Below are positions 8,828 to 16,970 of a stretch of DNA of 36,898 nucleotides, piece after piece. Position numbers and translations under genes: made by a program. Source of the stretch: Mycobacterium sp. UM_WGJ (GTDB taxonomy: Bacteria > Actinomycetota > Actinomycetes > Mycobacteriales > Mycobacteriaceae); assembly GCF_000455125.1 (NCBI RefSeq), contig NZ_AUWR01000058.1, forward strand, positions 1 through 36,898, in the 5' to 3' direction. The notes below the pieces were generated by a model. It searched no databases. It was not told where the DNA came from and saw only the letters and a program-made list of their open reading frames with translations. Every line of letters begins with the position of its first letter. Position 1 is the first letter of the stretch.

Positions 8828-9166
8828 ATGAAACGTTCGCAACTGCTCGACCACTTCTCAGCCGGTGCCGCCGCAGACCTTGTCTACGGCGAACCCCACC
8901 AGACCGCGGATGGGGCGACGGTGATCACCGCTGCACGGGTGACCGCGTCAGGCCCGGACGGGTCGAAAGTGAGTGCGACACCCCTCGGGGTGATGGTGAT
9001 TCGCGGCGAGCAGGCCAAGTGGGTGGCCGCGGTCGACGCGAATCGGATCGCACTGGTCGGGGTGCTCACCGGGTTGCTGTCCGCGGTCATCGCGTCTCTG
9101 GCAGTACTGCGCCGCCCACCCTGGCCGGACCTACGCGGTGGCGAAACTTCCCGCGGCGGGAACTAA
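8828..9166 (+). CDS. small single-pass membrane protein
   Basis: A 112-residue protein starting at ATG 8828. Residues 1-75 form a soluble domain with the pattern TVITAARVTASG ... SATPLGVMVIRG, reminiscent of the small beta-rich GerW/YtfJ-type fold. A transmembrane helix follows at about 77-96, then a short charged C-terminal tail. Function unknown. The next gene starts 3 bp downstream, so it is co-transcribed with the PAP2 phosphatase. The GerW resemblance is an impression, not an established match. Confidence 0.65.
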   Translation: MKRSQLLDHFSAGAAADLVYGEPHQTADGATVITAARVTASGPDGSKVSATPLGVMVIRGEQAKWVAAVDANRIALVGVLTGLLSAVIASLAVLRRPPWPDLRGGETSRGGN

Positions 9167-9169
9167 CTG

Positions 9170-9856
9170 GTGTCGCCTTCGACCGCGCGTGCCGCGGCAC
9201 TGATCTCGATGGCGGCCGCGGTGGCGGTCTACGTACTGATGTTGGTGGGGTATCGGCAGGGCTGGACCTGGCTGGCCGAGGTCGACAACGCCGCCCTGGA
9301 CGCGAGCTACGACGTCGCCGTCAAACACCCGATCTGGGTCCGGTTCTGGGATGGCATCTCCACGGTTTTCGCACCGGCGGTGTTCCGGGCGGTGGGCATG
9401 GTGGTGACCCTGGTCGCGGTGCTGCGTCACCGGCTGCGCGCCGCACTGTTCCTCTTGGTTTCGGTGGAGGCCAGCGGTCTGCTGACGGTAGTGGCCAAGG
9501 GCTCGGTCGGGCGGCCGCGGCCGGTGACGGCTCTGGTCTCGGCGAGCTCGACCTCGTTTCCGTCCGGGCACGCACTGGGAGTGATGATCGGTGTCGGCGC
9601 GCTGGTGCTGTTGGCGCTGCCCACCCTGCGGCGCAATGCCCGGGTGGCGGCCGTGAGCGCCGGCGTGCTGGTGGTGGCGGCGGTCGGTGTGTCTCGGGTA
9701 GCGCTCAACGTGCACCACCCCTCCGACGTGTTGGCCGGCTGGGCGCTGGGCTGGGCTTATCTGACGGCGTGGGCTCTGGCCCTGCAACCGTGGCGGCGAC
9801 CGGGGTTGACCGGATCCGCCGGCGCGCCGCAGGATGGCCATCATGACCAGCAGTAA
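9170..9856 (+). CDS. PAP2-family membrane phosphatase, Rv0308-like
   Basis: A 228-residue polytopic membrane protein with the three phosphatase motifs of the PAP2 superfamily: KGSVGRPRP, PSGHA and SRVALNVHHPSDVLAG. About six hydrophobic helices are visible. The family removes phosphate from lipid phosphates such as phosphatidic acid, undecaprenyl pyrophosphate or related polyprenyl phosphates on the outer face of the membrane. GTG start at 9170, 3 bp after the upstream stop. Rv0308 has about the same length and the same neighbours (Rv0306 on one side, Rv0309 on the other). Confidence 0.85.
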   Translation: MSPSTARAAALISMAAAVAVYVLMLVGYRQGWTWLAEVDNAALDASYDVAVKHPIWVRFWDGISTVFAPAVFRAVGMVVTLVAVLRHRLRAALFLLVSVEASGLLTVVAKGSVGRPRPVTALVSASSTSFPSGHALGVMIGVGALVLLALPTLRRNARVAAVSAGVLVVAAVGVSRVALNVHHPSDVLAGWALGWAYLTAWALALQPWRRPGLTGSAGAPQDGHHDQQ

Positions 9857-10079
9857 CGCCGACCCGGTCGATGTGCTCGTGTGCTCCCGCAAGGGCTGCA
9901 GCGCCGACGCGGTGTACGGCATGCTGTGGAACAACCCGAAGCTGCACACCCCCGAGCGGCGCAAGGTTTGGCTGACGTGTGCTGAACATCGTGAGTACTT
10001 CCGCGACTATCTGTCGTCCCGTGGCCTGCTCAAAGCCGAGGCGCCGGTCGAAGACCTGCCGCGCCGGCAGGGGTCGTGA
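9843..10079 (+). CDS. small cysteine-containing conserved protein
   Basis: A 78-residue cytosolic protein from ATG 9843 (three residues longer from ATG 9834); both starts overlap the end of the PAP2 gene, implying coupling. Two short metal-ligand-like clusters are visible: CSRKGCSADA near the N-terminus and TCAEHREYF mid-protein, so Cys3His or Cys3 zinc binding is plausible. Similar short proteins are common in actinobacteria and are sometimes annotated as acetone carboxylase, which this is too short to be. Function unknown. Confidence 0.7.
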   Translation: MTSSNADPVDVLVCSRKGCSADAVYGMLWNNPKLHTPERRKVWLTCAEHREYFRDYLSSRGLLKAEAPVEDLPRRQGS

Positions 10080-10131
10080 ACACCGCGTCGTGAAAGCGGC
10101 CACCTGAACCCCGGCACGCCGTGAGCGGTGT

Positions 10132-10160
10132 TTGACCCGGTCCTGACATGCACAGATGAT
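10132..10160 (+). promoter_or_regulatory. sigma-70-type promoter predicting a leaderless transcript
   Basis: TTGACC (10132-10137), 17-base spacer, GATGAT (10155-10160). Six bases separate the -10 from the ATG at 10167, so the expected start of transcription falls on the A of the start codon. No Shine-Dalgarno sequence is present. Confidence 0.55.
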
Positions 10161-10166
10161 GAGTGA

Positions 10167-10823
10167 ATGCGCCGACTTGTGAGCGTGTTCAGCGCTGCCC
10201 TGTGCACGGTTGCTGCGGCGCTGGCCGCGGCCCCGGGAGCCCAAGCCGACGTCATTCCCTGGTTTGCCCGGTCGGTAGGCAATGCCAATCAGGTGATTTC
10301 GGTTGTCGGAGTGGGCGGTTCGGACGCCAAGATGGACGTCTACCAGCGCAGCGCGACGGGCTGGCAGCCGGTGGCCGCCGGCATACCGACTCATGTCGGT
10401 TCGGCCGGCATGGCAGCCAAGGCGAAGAGCGGTTATCCGGCCACCCCGATGGGTGTATTCACCTTGCCGTATGCGTTCGGCACCGCGCCGAACCCCGGTG
10501 GGGGACTGCAGTATGTACAGGTCGGACCGGATCACTGGTGGGACGGTGACGACCACAGCCCGACGTTCAACACCATGCAGGTGTGCAAGAAAGCGCAATG
10601 TGCGTTCGACACCAGTGAGAGTGAGAACCTCGAGATCCCGCAGTACAAGCACGCTGTGGTGATGGGGGTCAATACCGCTCGTACCCCCGGGGACGGCGCC
10701 GCCTTCTTCTTTCACACCACCGACGGCGGCCCGACCGCGGGCTGTGTGGCGATCGACGATGCCAAGCTGGTGCAGATCATTCAGTGGCTGCGACCGGGCG
10801 CGGTCATGGCGATCGCAAAGTAG
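10167..10823 (+). CDS. exported L,D-transpeptidase-like (YkuD fold) protein, Rv0309-like
   Basis: A 218-residue protein, the same length as Rv0309. A Sec signal peptide (about 1-27, cleavage after AQA) precedes a YkuD-type domain ending in the catalytic signature HTTDGGPTAGCVAI with the nucleophile Cys. The middle contains the expected substrate-loop sequence (GYPATPMGVFTLPYAFG). The family forms 3-3 peptidoglycan cross-links or attaches proteins to peptidoglycan; this short branch lacks the Ig-like domains of LdtMt2 and its reaction is not certain. A second Cys pair (VCKKAQC) could form a disulphide. The promoter predicts a leaderless mRNA. Confidence 0.8.
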   Translation: MRRLVSVFSAALCTVAAALAAAPGAQADVIPWFARSVGNANQVISVVGVGGSDAKMDVYQRSATGWQPVAAGIPTHVGSAGMAAKAKSGYPATPMGVFTLPYAFGTAPNPGGGLQYVQVGPDHWWDGDDHSPTFNTMQVCKKAQCAFDTSESENLEIPQYKHAVVMGVNTARTPGDGAAFFFHTTDGGPTAGCVAIDDAKLVQIIQWLRPGAVMAIAK

Positions 10824-10827
10824 TCCG

Positions 10828-11139
10828 TCAGCCCTCTTCGCAGTAGGACGCTCGGGCGATGCTGACGAACTGCGACGCCCGGGTCAAGGTCAGGCTGGGA
10901 TTGGCGTTCTTCACGGCCTTGGCCGCCTGATTGGGCGAGTGCCCCCCGGCCAGGTATTCGCACACCGAATGCCCGCCGGCGACGGCGTCGGCGGCATCGG
11001 GGTAGGAGATGCCCATCTTGTCGAGGGCACCGAGGAAGCCGTTGTCATCGGTGTCGGCAACCGCCGGTGCAGCCAGGCCCAGCAGGCCGGCCACCGCGAA
11101 TGCGCTTACGGCGAGTGTGCGGGGCATGCGAATGGCCAT
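10828..11139 (-). CDS. DUF732 secreted small protein (copy 1)
   Basis: A 103-residue protein with a signal peptide (about 1-28, ending AVADTDD) and a mature DUF732 domain: FLGALDKMGISYPDAADAVAGG, VCEYLAGG, and a C-terminal ASYC. The two conserved Cys residues probably form the family disulphide. DUF732 proteins are mycobacterial exported proteins of unknown role. ATG at 11139 was chosen because the longer frame lacks a signal sequence. It lies 14 bp downstream of the related copy 2 on the same strand. Confidence 0.85.
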   Translation of the reverse strand: MAIRMPRTLAVSAFAVAGLLGLAAPAVADTDDNGFLGALDKMGISYPDAADAVAGGHSVCEYLAGGHSPNQAAKAVKNANPSLTLTRASQFVSIARASYCEEG

Positions 11140-11153
11140 CGTCTTCCTTGTCG

Positions 11154-11480
11154 TCAATCGGTGATCGAGTCGGGGCAGAACGCCACTTGGGAGAACGTCA
11201 CGAACCGGGCGGCGTTCTTCACCGACATGCTGCGATTCGAGATCCGCACGGCGCGTGCCGCGGAATCTACGTGATGGCCGGTCCCGAGATAGGCGCAGAC
11301 TTCCCGGCCGACGGCGACCGCGTCGGCGGCGTTGGTGTACTCGATCCCCGCCTGTTCGATGGTGCTGATGAATGTGGCATCGGGATCGGGTTCGGCATAG
11401 GCCGTCGGGGCCAGACCTGTCAGGGCCGCGGCGGTCGCCGCGGTCACGATCCATCGGGCGTGTTTCACGTGCCAAAGCAT
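11154..11480 (-). CDS. DUF732 secreted small protein (copy 2)
   Basis: A 108-residue protein with an N-terminal signal (about 1-29, cleavage near AYA-EPD) and a DUF732 domain: FISTIEQAGIEYTNAADAVAVG, VCAYLGTGH, and a terminal FC. It is clearly a paralogue of the adjacent downstream copy but diverged, so the duplication is old. Both are transcribed leftward, away from the PPE pair. The 219-bp region to the PPE gene at 11700 must hold both divergent promoters; it is visibly more A/T rich (11520-11670), and I see no further gene in it. Confidence 0.85.
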   Translation of the reverse strand: MLWHVKHARWIVTAATAAALTGLAPTAYAEPDPDATFISTIEQAGIEYTNAADAVAVGREVCAYLGTGHHVDSAARAVRISNRSMSVKNAARFVTFSQVAFCPDSITD

Positions 11481-11699
11481 TCTCGCCCGGGATTAATCCG
11501 TCGCAGCGACGACATGAACGCCAGATGAATACCGCCAGCCTGGCAAGTGCCTGGAAAGTAGCTGGAGAAATCACAATTCACAGATGTTCTCCCGTTTGAA
11601 CGCCCAACCTTAACCTCCGATTCACCGACCAGGCGTTTGCTCATTCCCAGCAAGCTAACAATCAGCTGGCCACAAAACGGCTCGCGCCGAGGGGGTGTG

Positions 11700-12860
11700 A
11701 TGTTCCTGGACTACGGTGTGCTTCCGCCGGAAATCAATTCGGGGCGCATGTATTCCGGACCCGGATCGGGTTCGTTGCTGACCGCGGCTACGGCCTGGGA
11801 GAACCTGTCCGCCGAGCTGCAGACCGCCGCGTCCAGCTACGACTCAGTGACCTCAGGACTGGTCACCGGGGGGTGGACCGGCCCGTCGGCTGTGGCGATG
11901 GCGGCCTCTGCTGCGCCGTATGTGACCTGGCTGCGTGGTGTCGGCGTTCAGGCCGAAGCCACGGCTCGCCAGGCAACCGCCGCGGCGGAGGCCTACTCGA
12001 CGGCGGTGGCCGCCGTGGTGCCGCCACCGGTAATCGCCGCCAACCGAGTCCTGCTGGCGCAGCTGGTCGCCACGAACTTCTTCGGGCAGAACTCCCCGGC
12101 GATCGCCGAAGCCGAGCGTCAATACGCCGAGATGTGGGCGCAGGACGCGGCCGCGATGTACCGCTACGCCGGCTCTTCGGCGGCCGCCGCGAACCTGGCC
12201 GCGTTCAACCAGCCGCCGCAGGCCACCAACAGCGCCGGGCTGGCCGCACAGTCCACCGCGGTCACCCAGGCGGCTTCGGATGCCGCGGCCGCCGGCCCGA
12301 CGGATTTCATGAGTTGGCTGACTTCGCTCATCGGGCAGGTATCGCCGTTCACCGGGTTGGCCACCCAGGGCATGAGCGCGACGATGACCAGCTGGTCGGG
12401 AACGGCGAACATGCTCAGCAACGTCAACAACGGGATCGGTCTGGCGGCGTTTCAGGCGGAGAACCCCGGCGGCCTCGACGAAATCCTGCACCCACCCAAG
12501 ATCGGCCCGGCCGGTTTGGGGCTGGGCGGCCTGGGGCTGGGCAAAACCGGACTCGGCAGTGCCGGGTTGGGTGCCGGACTGGGCGGTGTCGGGTCGTCGG
12601 CAAGCGCCGGTACCGCGCTCAAGATCGGGGCGTTGTCGGTGCCGCACGGCTGGGCGATGCCGGTCACGCTCACTTCGGCGGGAGCACCGCTACCGGCCCC
12701 CGCCGTGTCGGCGGCGCCGGCCTTTGCCACCGGGGTGCCAGGTGGAGCGTTCGGTGAGACCATGCTCGGCACCTTGGCCGGTCGCGGTCTGGGTGCGGCG
12801 ACGTCGCGCGCGGCCGCTGCGCGCCGGACCGTCGTGCCGCGTCCGCCGGCTGCCGGCTAG
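11700..12860 (+). CDS. PPE family protein, SVP subfamily (copy 1)
   Basis: A 386-residue PPE protein from ATG 11700, preceded by GAGGGGG. The N-terminal PPE domain (about 1-175) opens MFLDYGVLPPEINSGRMYSG and includes the GGWTGPSA helix-turn and the QDAAAMYRYA region. The C-terminal part carries a Gly/Leu repeat (LGLGGLGLGKTGLG) and the SVP-subfamily signature LSVPHGWA (about 317-324). PPE proteins are exported by ESX systems as dimers with a PE partner through an EspG chaperone; no PE gene is adjacent, so its partner must be elsewhere. Stop TAG at 12858-12860; the next PPE begins 8 bp later. Confidence 0.9.
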   Translation: MFLDYGVLPPEINSGRMYSGPGSGSLLTAATAWENLSAELQTAASSYDSVTSGLVTGGWTGPSAVAMAASAAPYVTWLRGVGVQAEATARQATAAAEAYSTAVAAVVPPPVIAANRVLLAQLVATNFFGQNSPAIAEAERQYAEMWAQDAAAMYRYAGSSAAAANLAAFNQPPQATNSAGLAAQSTAVTQAASDAAAAGPTDFMSWLTSLIGQVSPFTGLATQGMSATMTSWSGTANMLSNVNNGIGLAAFQAENPGGLDEILHPPKIGPAGLGLGGLGLGKTGLGSAGLGAGLGGVGSSASAGTALKIGALSVPHGWAMPVTLTSAGAPLPAPAVSAAPAFATGVPGGAFGETMLGTLAGRGLGAATSRAAAARRTVVPRPPAAG

Positions 12861-12868
12861 TGGCCGCC

Positions 12869-14119
12869 ATGGACTTCGGGCTGCTTCCCCCGGAGATCAA
12901 TTCCGGCCGGATGTATAGCGGCCCCGGCGCGGGACCGATGCTCGCCGCGGCGGCGGCCTGGGACGCTGTGGCCGCCGAATTGGAGACCGCCGCGGGCGGC
13001 TACTCCGGAGCGATTTCGGCTCTGCTCGGCCAGGCATGGGCCGGTCCGGCGTCGGTCGCGATGGCCGGCGCTGCAGCGCCCTACGTGGCGTGGCTGCAGG
13101 CCGGCGCCGCCAATGCCGAACAGACCGCGAGCCAGGCCAAGGCCGTCGTCGCCGCCTACGAGGCCGCGTTCACCGCGACGGTTCCGCCGCCGGTGATAGC
13201 CGCCAACCGGGCGCTGCTGGCCGCCCTGGTCGCCACCAATTTCTTCGGTCAGAACAGCGCGGCCATCGCCGCCACCGAGGCTGCGTATGCCGAGATGTGG
13301 GCCCAAGACGCCGTCGCGATGTACGGCTACGCGGCGGCGGCGATGCCGGCCAGCGCATTGCCGGCGCTCGACCACGCCCCGCAGACCACCAACCCGGTCG
13401 GACCCGGTGCGCAGTCGGCCGCGGTCGCCAAGGCGGTCGCCGACGGTCACGCCGCGGCCCCGCTCAACGGTGCCCTGCAGACGGCCCTGCAGCAGGTGCT
13501 GCATCCGGCGGCCACCGCCACCGACCCGCCCTCCTGGTGGCAGACCCTGGTCGCCGATCTGGGCCAAGTGTCGCCGTTCACCAGCGTCGCCTCCAGTGGG
13601 CTCAGTTTCGACTCCAGCCTGTACACCGTGGTGAGCAACGGCGCCGGCTGGGGGCGTCTGGTGTATGTCCGCGGTGGTGCCGAGGGTGCGTTGACCTTCG
13701 AGGGGATCGGACCGCGCGGGGTGCTGTCGGCATCCACCACGCCGGCGATGGGTCCCGGTGTCGGCAGGGCGCTCCCGGTCGGCGGGCTGTCGGTGCCGCC
13801 GAGTTGGGCGTCTGCTGCCCCGGAGATGAAGCCGGTGGCCTTCACGCTGGCTGCCGCCGAAACCCCGTTGCCGGTCGCCGGCGGGCTGCCGCCGGGAATG
13901 GCATGTCAGGAGGCGATGATGGGAACGACGGCGGGCCAAGGCGCAACGCCCGACTCCAACGCTCGCCGCAATCCGAAGACCAACGGCAAAAACGACGATC
14001 AGGACGGTAAGCCGATCACGACGCTGACCAATGGCAGTGGCTGGCTGGCGTCGTCGTGGGCGTATCACACCCGGCAGCGTGAGGGTCAGCCGCTTCCGGC
14101 CCACTGGCGGACCGGCTAA
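12869..14119 (+). CDS. PPE family protein, SVP subfamily (copy 2)
   Basis: A 416-residue PPE protein starting MDFGLLPPEINSGRMYSGPG at ATG 12869; a GTG at 12860 overlapping the previous stop is an alternative start. The PPE domain runs to about 175 and is close in sequence to copy 1, including APYVAWL and NFFGQNSAAIA. The SVP signature is LSVPPSWA. Unlike copy 1 it has a hydrophilic Asn/Lys/Asp-rich insert (NARRNPKTNGKNDDQDGK) near the end. The pair is a tandem duplication with diverged C-termini. The stop overlaps the convergent TetR gene by 4 bp. Confidence 0.9.
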   Translation: MDFGLLPPEINSGRMYSGPGAGPMLAAAAAWDAVAAELETAAGGYSGAISALLGQAWAGPASVAMAGAAAPYVAWLQAGAANAEQTASQAKAVVAAYEAAFTATVPPPVIAANRALLAALVATNFFGQNSAAIAATEAAYAEMWAQDAVAMYGYAAAAMPASALPALDHAPQTTNPVGPGAQSAAVAKAVADGHAAAPLNGALQTALQQVLHPAATATDPPSWWQTLVADLGQVSPFTSVASSGLSFDSSLYTVVSNGAGWGRLVYVRGGAEGALTFEGIGPRGVLSASTTPAMGPGVGRALPVGGLSVPPSWASAAPEMKPVAFTLAAAETPLPVAGGLPPGMACQEAMMGTTAGQGATPDSNARRNPKTNGKNDDQDGKPITTLTNGSGWLASSWAYHTRQREGQPLPAHWRTG

Positions 14120-14766
14120 CGCTCGATCGGCTGACCGCGATCACGTTGCAGGTAGTGGGCGACCATGTCGAGCAACACCCGTCGCTCGGTGTGCCAGTCG
14201 ACGGGACCGCCTATCAGCATCTGCGCCAATATGATTCCCCGCAGCGCTGCCCAGATCACCTCGGCCACACCGGAATCCGCCGGGTCGTCGGAGACCAGCC
14301 GGCCTAGCCTGTTGATCGCGGTGTTCATCTGGATCAAGTGCTCGTGGGACTGCTCACCTAAGCTGCCGCGGGTGGCCCGCAGGATCTCGAACGCGGCCAG
14401 CGAGGTCGGGCTGGCGTAGCAGCGCCACGCGGTGTCGACAACGGCTTCGATGCGCTGCCGCAGTCCCAGCTCGCTGACGTCGACGGCGGACAGGCTCGTC
14501 AGCAGTTCGGCCACCCCGTCGTCGACCACGGCCATCAACAGGCCGTTGCGGTCCCCGAAGTGGTACTGGATGACACCCCAGGTCACGCCGGCCCGCTCGG
14601 CGACATGTTTGGCGGTCGCTGCGCCGAAACCCTCTTCGCTGATGCAGCGCACCGTCTCGTCGATGATCCGGGCACGGGTGTCGTCGCCGCGCTTGCGGGG
14701 CGAGCTGGTCCGCCGGGTCGGCCCAGCGGGCCCCGAAACCCGGGCGGAACCAGCAGGAATAGACAT
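14116..14766 (-). CDS. TetR/AcrR family transcriptional regulator
   Basis: A 216-residue regulator. A Pro/Arg-rich leader of about 25 residues precedes the HTH (about 28-75; TAKHVAERAGVTWGVIQYHFGDRNGL), followed by an all-helical ligand domain. ATG at 14766 is used because the upstream frame belongs to the complement of the divergent gene. It is divergent from the Rv0311-like gene with only 39 bp between starts, so it probably controls both. Ligand unknown. Confidence 0.85.
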   Translation of the reverse strand: MSIPAGSARVSGPAGPTRRTSSPRKRGDDTRARIIDETVRCISEEGFGAATAKHVAERAGVTWGVIQYHFGDRNGLLMAVVDDGVAELLTSLSAVDVSELGLRQRIEAVVDTAWRCYASPTSLAAFEILRATRGSLGEQSHEHLIQMNTAINRLGRLVSDDPADSGVAEVIWAALRGIILAQMLIGGPVDWHTERRVLLDMVAHYLQRDRGQPIER

Positions 14767-14805
14767 TGTTGACTTTATAACATAGATCCAACTATTTTTT
14801 AGCGC
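14767..14805. promoter_or_regulatory. compact divergent promoter between TetR and Rv0311-like genes
   Basis: A 39-bp A/T-rich spacer in a GC-rich setting. On the plus strand TATTTT (14793-14798) sits 7 bases from the GTG at 14806. On the minus strand TATAAA (about 14774-14779) sits 7 bases from the ATG at 14766. Both spacings predict near-leaderless transcripts, and the two promoters overlap so one bound repressor could block both. I did not find a clean long palindrome. Confidence 0.45.
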
Positions 14806-16032
14806 GTGACCGAATCCAGGTATGCGTCGCTGTCCCGCGACGAGTTGGCTGTGCTCGTGCCCGAACTGCTGCTGATCGGGCACATGATCGACCGGTCCGG
14901 AATGGCCTGGTGCATCTCGGAGTTCGGCCGCGAGGAAATGGTGCAGATCGCCATCGAGGAATGGGCGGGCGCCAGCCCCATCTACACCCAGCGCATGCAG
15001 CGCGCGTTGGGCTACACCGGCAACGACGTTTTCACCATCTTCAAAGGCCTGCAGTTCGACATCGGTTCCCCGCCGCAGTTCATGGACTTTCGTTTCACCG
15101 TCCACGACCGCTGGAACGGCGAGTTCGAGTTGGCCAGCTGCGGTGCGCTGCTCGACGTGGAGCCGATGGGCGACGACTACGTCTTCGGCATGTGCCACAC
15201 CATCGAGGACCCGACCTTCGACGCCACCGCGGTGGCCACCAATGTCCACGCCCAGTGCCGTCCCGTACACCGGCCACCTCGCACGCCATCGGACCGGCAA
15301 CCGCACTGTCACTGGACCGTCATCATCGACGAGTCTTACCCGCCGGCCCAGCCGATTCCCGCGCTGGCGGTGATCAGTGAAAGCCGGGCCGCCACTTGGC
15401 AACTCGACGACATCGATGCCGCCGACGAAGGCCTAGCGGACTACTCCGGACCGCTGCTGACCGACGTCGACTTCAGCGCGTTCTCCCATTCGGCGCTGGT
15501 CCGCATCGCCGACGAGGTGTGCTTGCAGATGCACCTGCTCTACCTGTCCTTCGCGCTCGCGGTCCGCGCCCGGGCCAACTCCGACGAGCTGGCCGCATCG
15601 GTGGGGCGGCGCCAACTCACCGGCCTGGCGGGGCTGGGCGCCCAGCGGATCAAGAACGCGCTGAAACTGCCCGCAGACATCGACGGCGCGCTGCGCACCT
15701 TTGAACTGCACCCACTGCTCAACCCGACCGGCTACGTGCGCGCCGACTTCGGCGAGAACACCATCGCGGTGCACCCCTCGCCCGCCCACGACGACCATGC
15801 CTGGATCACGCTGTGCTCGCCGCAGAACGTCAATCCGCTGCAGGCCATCGCGACCGCCGTGAACCCGCGTCTGCGGGTCGAGATCGAGGGGGCAGCAGAT
15901 CAATGGACGGCTCGACTGACCGAGACCGATGTCGAGGCAAAAGAACTGCCCGAGGTGATGGTGACCAAGGTCAGCAGCGGTGCGGATTTCGTGTTCCGCA
16001 CCCGCAAATCGTTACCGCTGACCGTGGTGTGA
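14806..16032 (+). CDS. conserved hypothetical protein, Rv0311-like
   Basis: A 408-residue soluble protein, one residue off the length of Rv0311 and with the same neighbours. No signal peptide or membrane segment. The N-terminus (LSRDELAVLVPELLLIGHMIDRSGMAW) and an early segment DVFTIFKGLQFDIG are helical; a Cys/His-containing stretch (HAQCRP ... QPHCHWTVIID) in the middle might bind a metal. I do not recognise an enzymatic motif. It is divergent from a TetR regulator and probably repressed by it. GTG start at 14806. Confidence 0.75.
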   Translation: MTESRYASLSRDELAVLVPELLLIGHMIDRSGMAWCISEFGREEMVQIAIEEWAGASPIYTQRMQRALGYTGNDVFTIFKGLQFDIGSPPQFMDFRFTVHDRWNGEFELASCGALLDVEPMGDDYVFGMCHTIEDPTFDATAVATNVHAQCRPVHRPPRTPSDRQPHCHWTVIIDESYPPAQPIPALAVISESRAATWQLDDIDAADEGLADYSGPLLTDVDFSAFSHSALVRIADEVCLQMHLLYLSFALAVRARANSDELAASVGRRQLTGLAGLGAQRIKNALKLPADIDGALRTFELHPLLNPTGYVRADFGENTIAVHPSPAHDDHAWITLCSPQNVNPLQAIATAVNPRLRVEIEGAADQWTARLTETDVEAKELPEVMVTKVSSGADFVFRTRKSLPLTVV

Positions 16033-16046
16033 ATCCGCTGATAGCC

Positions 16047-16069
16047 CGCCGACCGCCGGTGTGTCGGCG
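16047..16069 (+). terminator. short hairpin after the Rv0311-like gene
   Basis: CGCCGAC (16047-16053) and GTCGGCG (16063-16069) form a 7-bp stem with a 9-base loop, 15 bp after the stop. No U-tract. A weak terminator candidate. Confidence 0.4.
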
Positions 16070-16137
16070 ATCCTGAACGGTTCGGCCCCGCCTATGGTGA
16101 GGCCATTCCAGCCGTTGTCGATCCAAGGTAGTCAGCT

Positions 16138-16881
16138 ATGTATGACCCGCAGGACGACGAGGCCACCAGGGAAGCAGAAGCCGTCGACGCGACCGACATG
16201 GCGCCGACCGTGATGTCTGCTCCCGGCTCCGGCGCTGTGGTGGACGCGTTCGCCTGGTCGCAGGAGGACGGCAGCGCTGTTGCCGAACCGGTGCCCTACG
16301 TCCCTTATGCCGAAGACCCCTACTACGACCAAGATCCGGGTACCGGATGCCGTCCGACAGTTGCGGTGCCCGCTGCGCCGATCTCAGGCCGTCGAGCGCC
16401 TTCACGGCTACCGCGGTTGGTGTTGATGGTGGGCATCGTGGTGGCGCTGATCGCCGTTGCCGGGGCGCTGTACAGCTTGACCCGCGGCCAGGACGACGAG
16501 ACGCCGGTTGTTCCTGAAACCAGCGCCGTGGTGCCACCGGCCCCGAAGCCCAGCGCGCCGCCGCAGCCCAGCGCTCCCGCACCGCCGCCGGTGGCCACGA
16601 CGTCAGCGCCGCCGCCCCAGACCACCACCGCGCCGCCGCCGACCACCACGACGGCGCCACCCACCACGACGACCACCACCGCGCCGCCGACCAGCACCAC
16701 CACAACCACGACGGCTCCGCCCACGACGACCACGGCGCCGCCGACCACGACGGTTCCGCCGACGACCAGCGAACCACCCACCACCACGGTGCCGCCGACC
16801 ACCACCGTGCCGATGACCACCGAATACCTGCGTATTCCGTTGGTCCCGATTCCCATTCCGATCACGGTTCCGGAGAACTAG
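16138..16881 (+). CDS. Thr/Pro-rich single-pass membrane protein
   Basis: A 247-residue protein with an acidic N-terminal cytoplasmic part (1-95), one transmembrane helix (about 96-118, LVLMVGIVVALIAVAGALY), then a long extracellular low-complexity region of Thr and Pro (about 125-228, repeats of TTT and APP) and a short terminal patch LRIPLVPIPIPITVPEN. The low-complexity segment resembles the Pro/Thr-rich tail of Rv0312, the neighbour of Rv0311 in M. tuberculosis, but the N-terminal domain of Rv0312 is not here; it appears instead in the two genes at 31452 and 32973. The Thr-rich stretch is a plausible site for O-mannosylation. Function unknown. Confidence 0.75.
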   Translation: MYDPQDDEATREAEAVDATDMAPTVMSAPGSGAVVDAFAWSQEDGSAVAEPVPYVPYAEDPYYDQDPGTGCRPTVAVPAAPISGRRAPSRLPRLVLMVGIVVALIAVAGALYSLTRGQDDETPVVPETSAVVPPAPKPSAPPQPSAPAPPPVATTSAPPPQTTTAPPPTTTTAPPTTTTTTAPPTSTTTTTTAPPTTTTAPPTTTVPPTTSEPPTTTVPPTTTVPMTTEYLRIPLVPIPIPITVPEN

Positions 16882-16890
16882 CCACACCGG

Positions 16891-16909
16891 ACGGTCTCGC
16901 CGAGACCGT
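16891..16909 (+). terminator. hairpin after the Thr/Pro-rich gene
   Basis: ACGGTCTCG (16891-16899) and CGAGACCGT (16901-16909) are perfect inverted repeats one base apart, giving a tight stem 10 bp after the stop codon. Terminator-like without a U-tract. Confidence 0.5.
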
Positions 16910-16970
16910 GGCCGGATCTGCCCCGCGCAGGCACACTGGGGTGTGGCGACCACGGTGAAAGGGGCTCGCG

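Noticed and set aside
14116-15402. A 428-codon reading of the TetR frame
   Set aside because: The upstream part is antisense to the Rv0311-like gene; the HTH protein starts at ATG 14766.
16620-16830. ACC/CCG-rich repeats as a possible CRISPR or satellite array
   Set aside because: They are irregular Thr and Pro codons in one open frame; no constant repeat with unique spacers. I saw no CRISPR array anywhere in the window.
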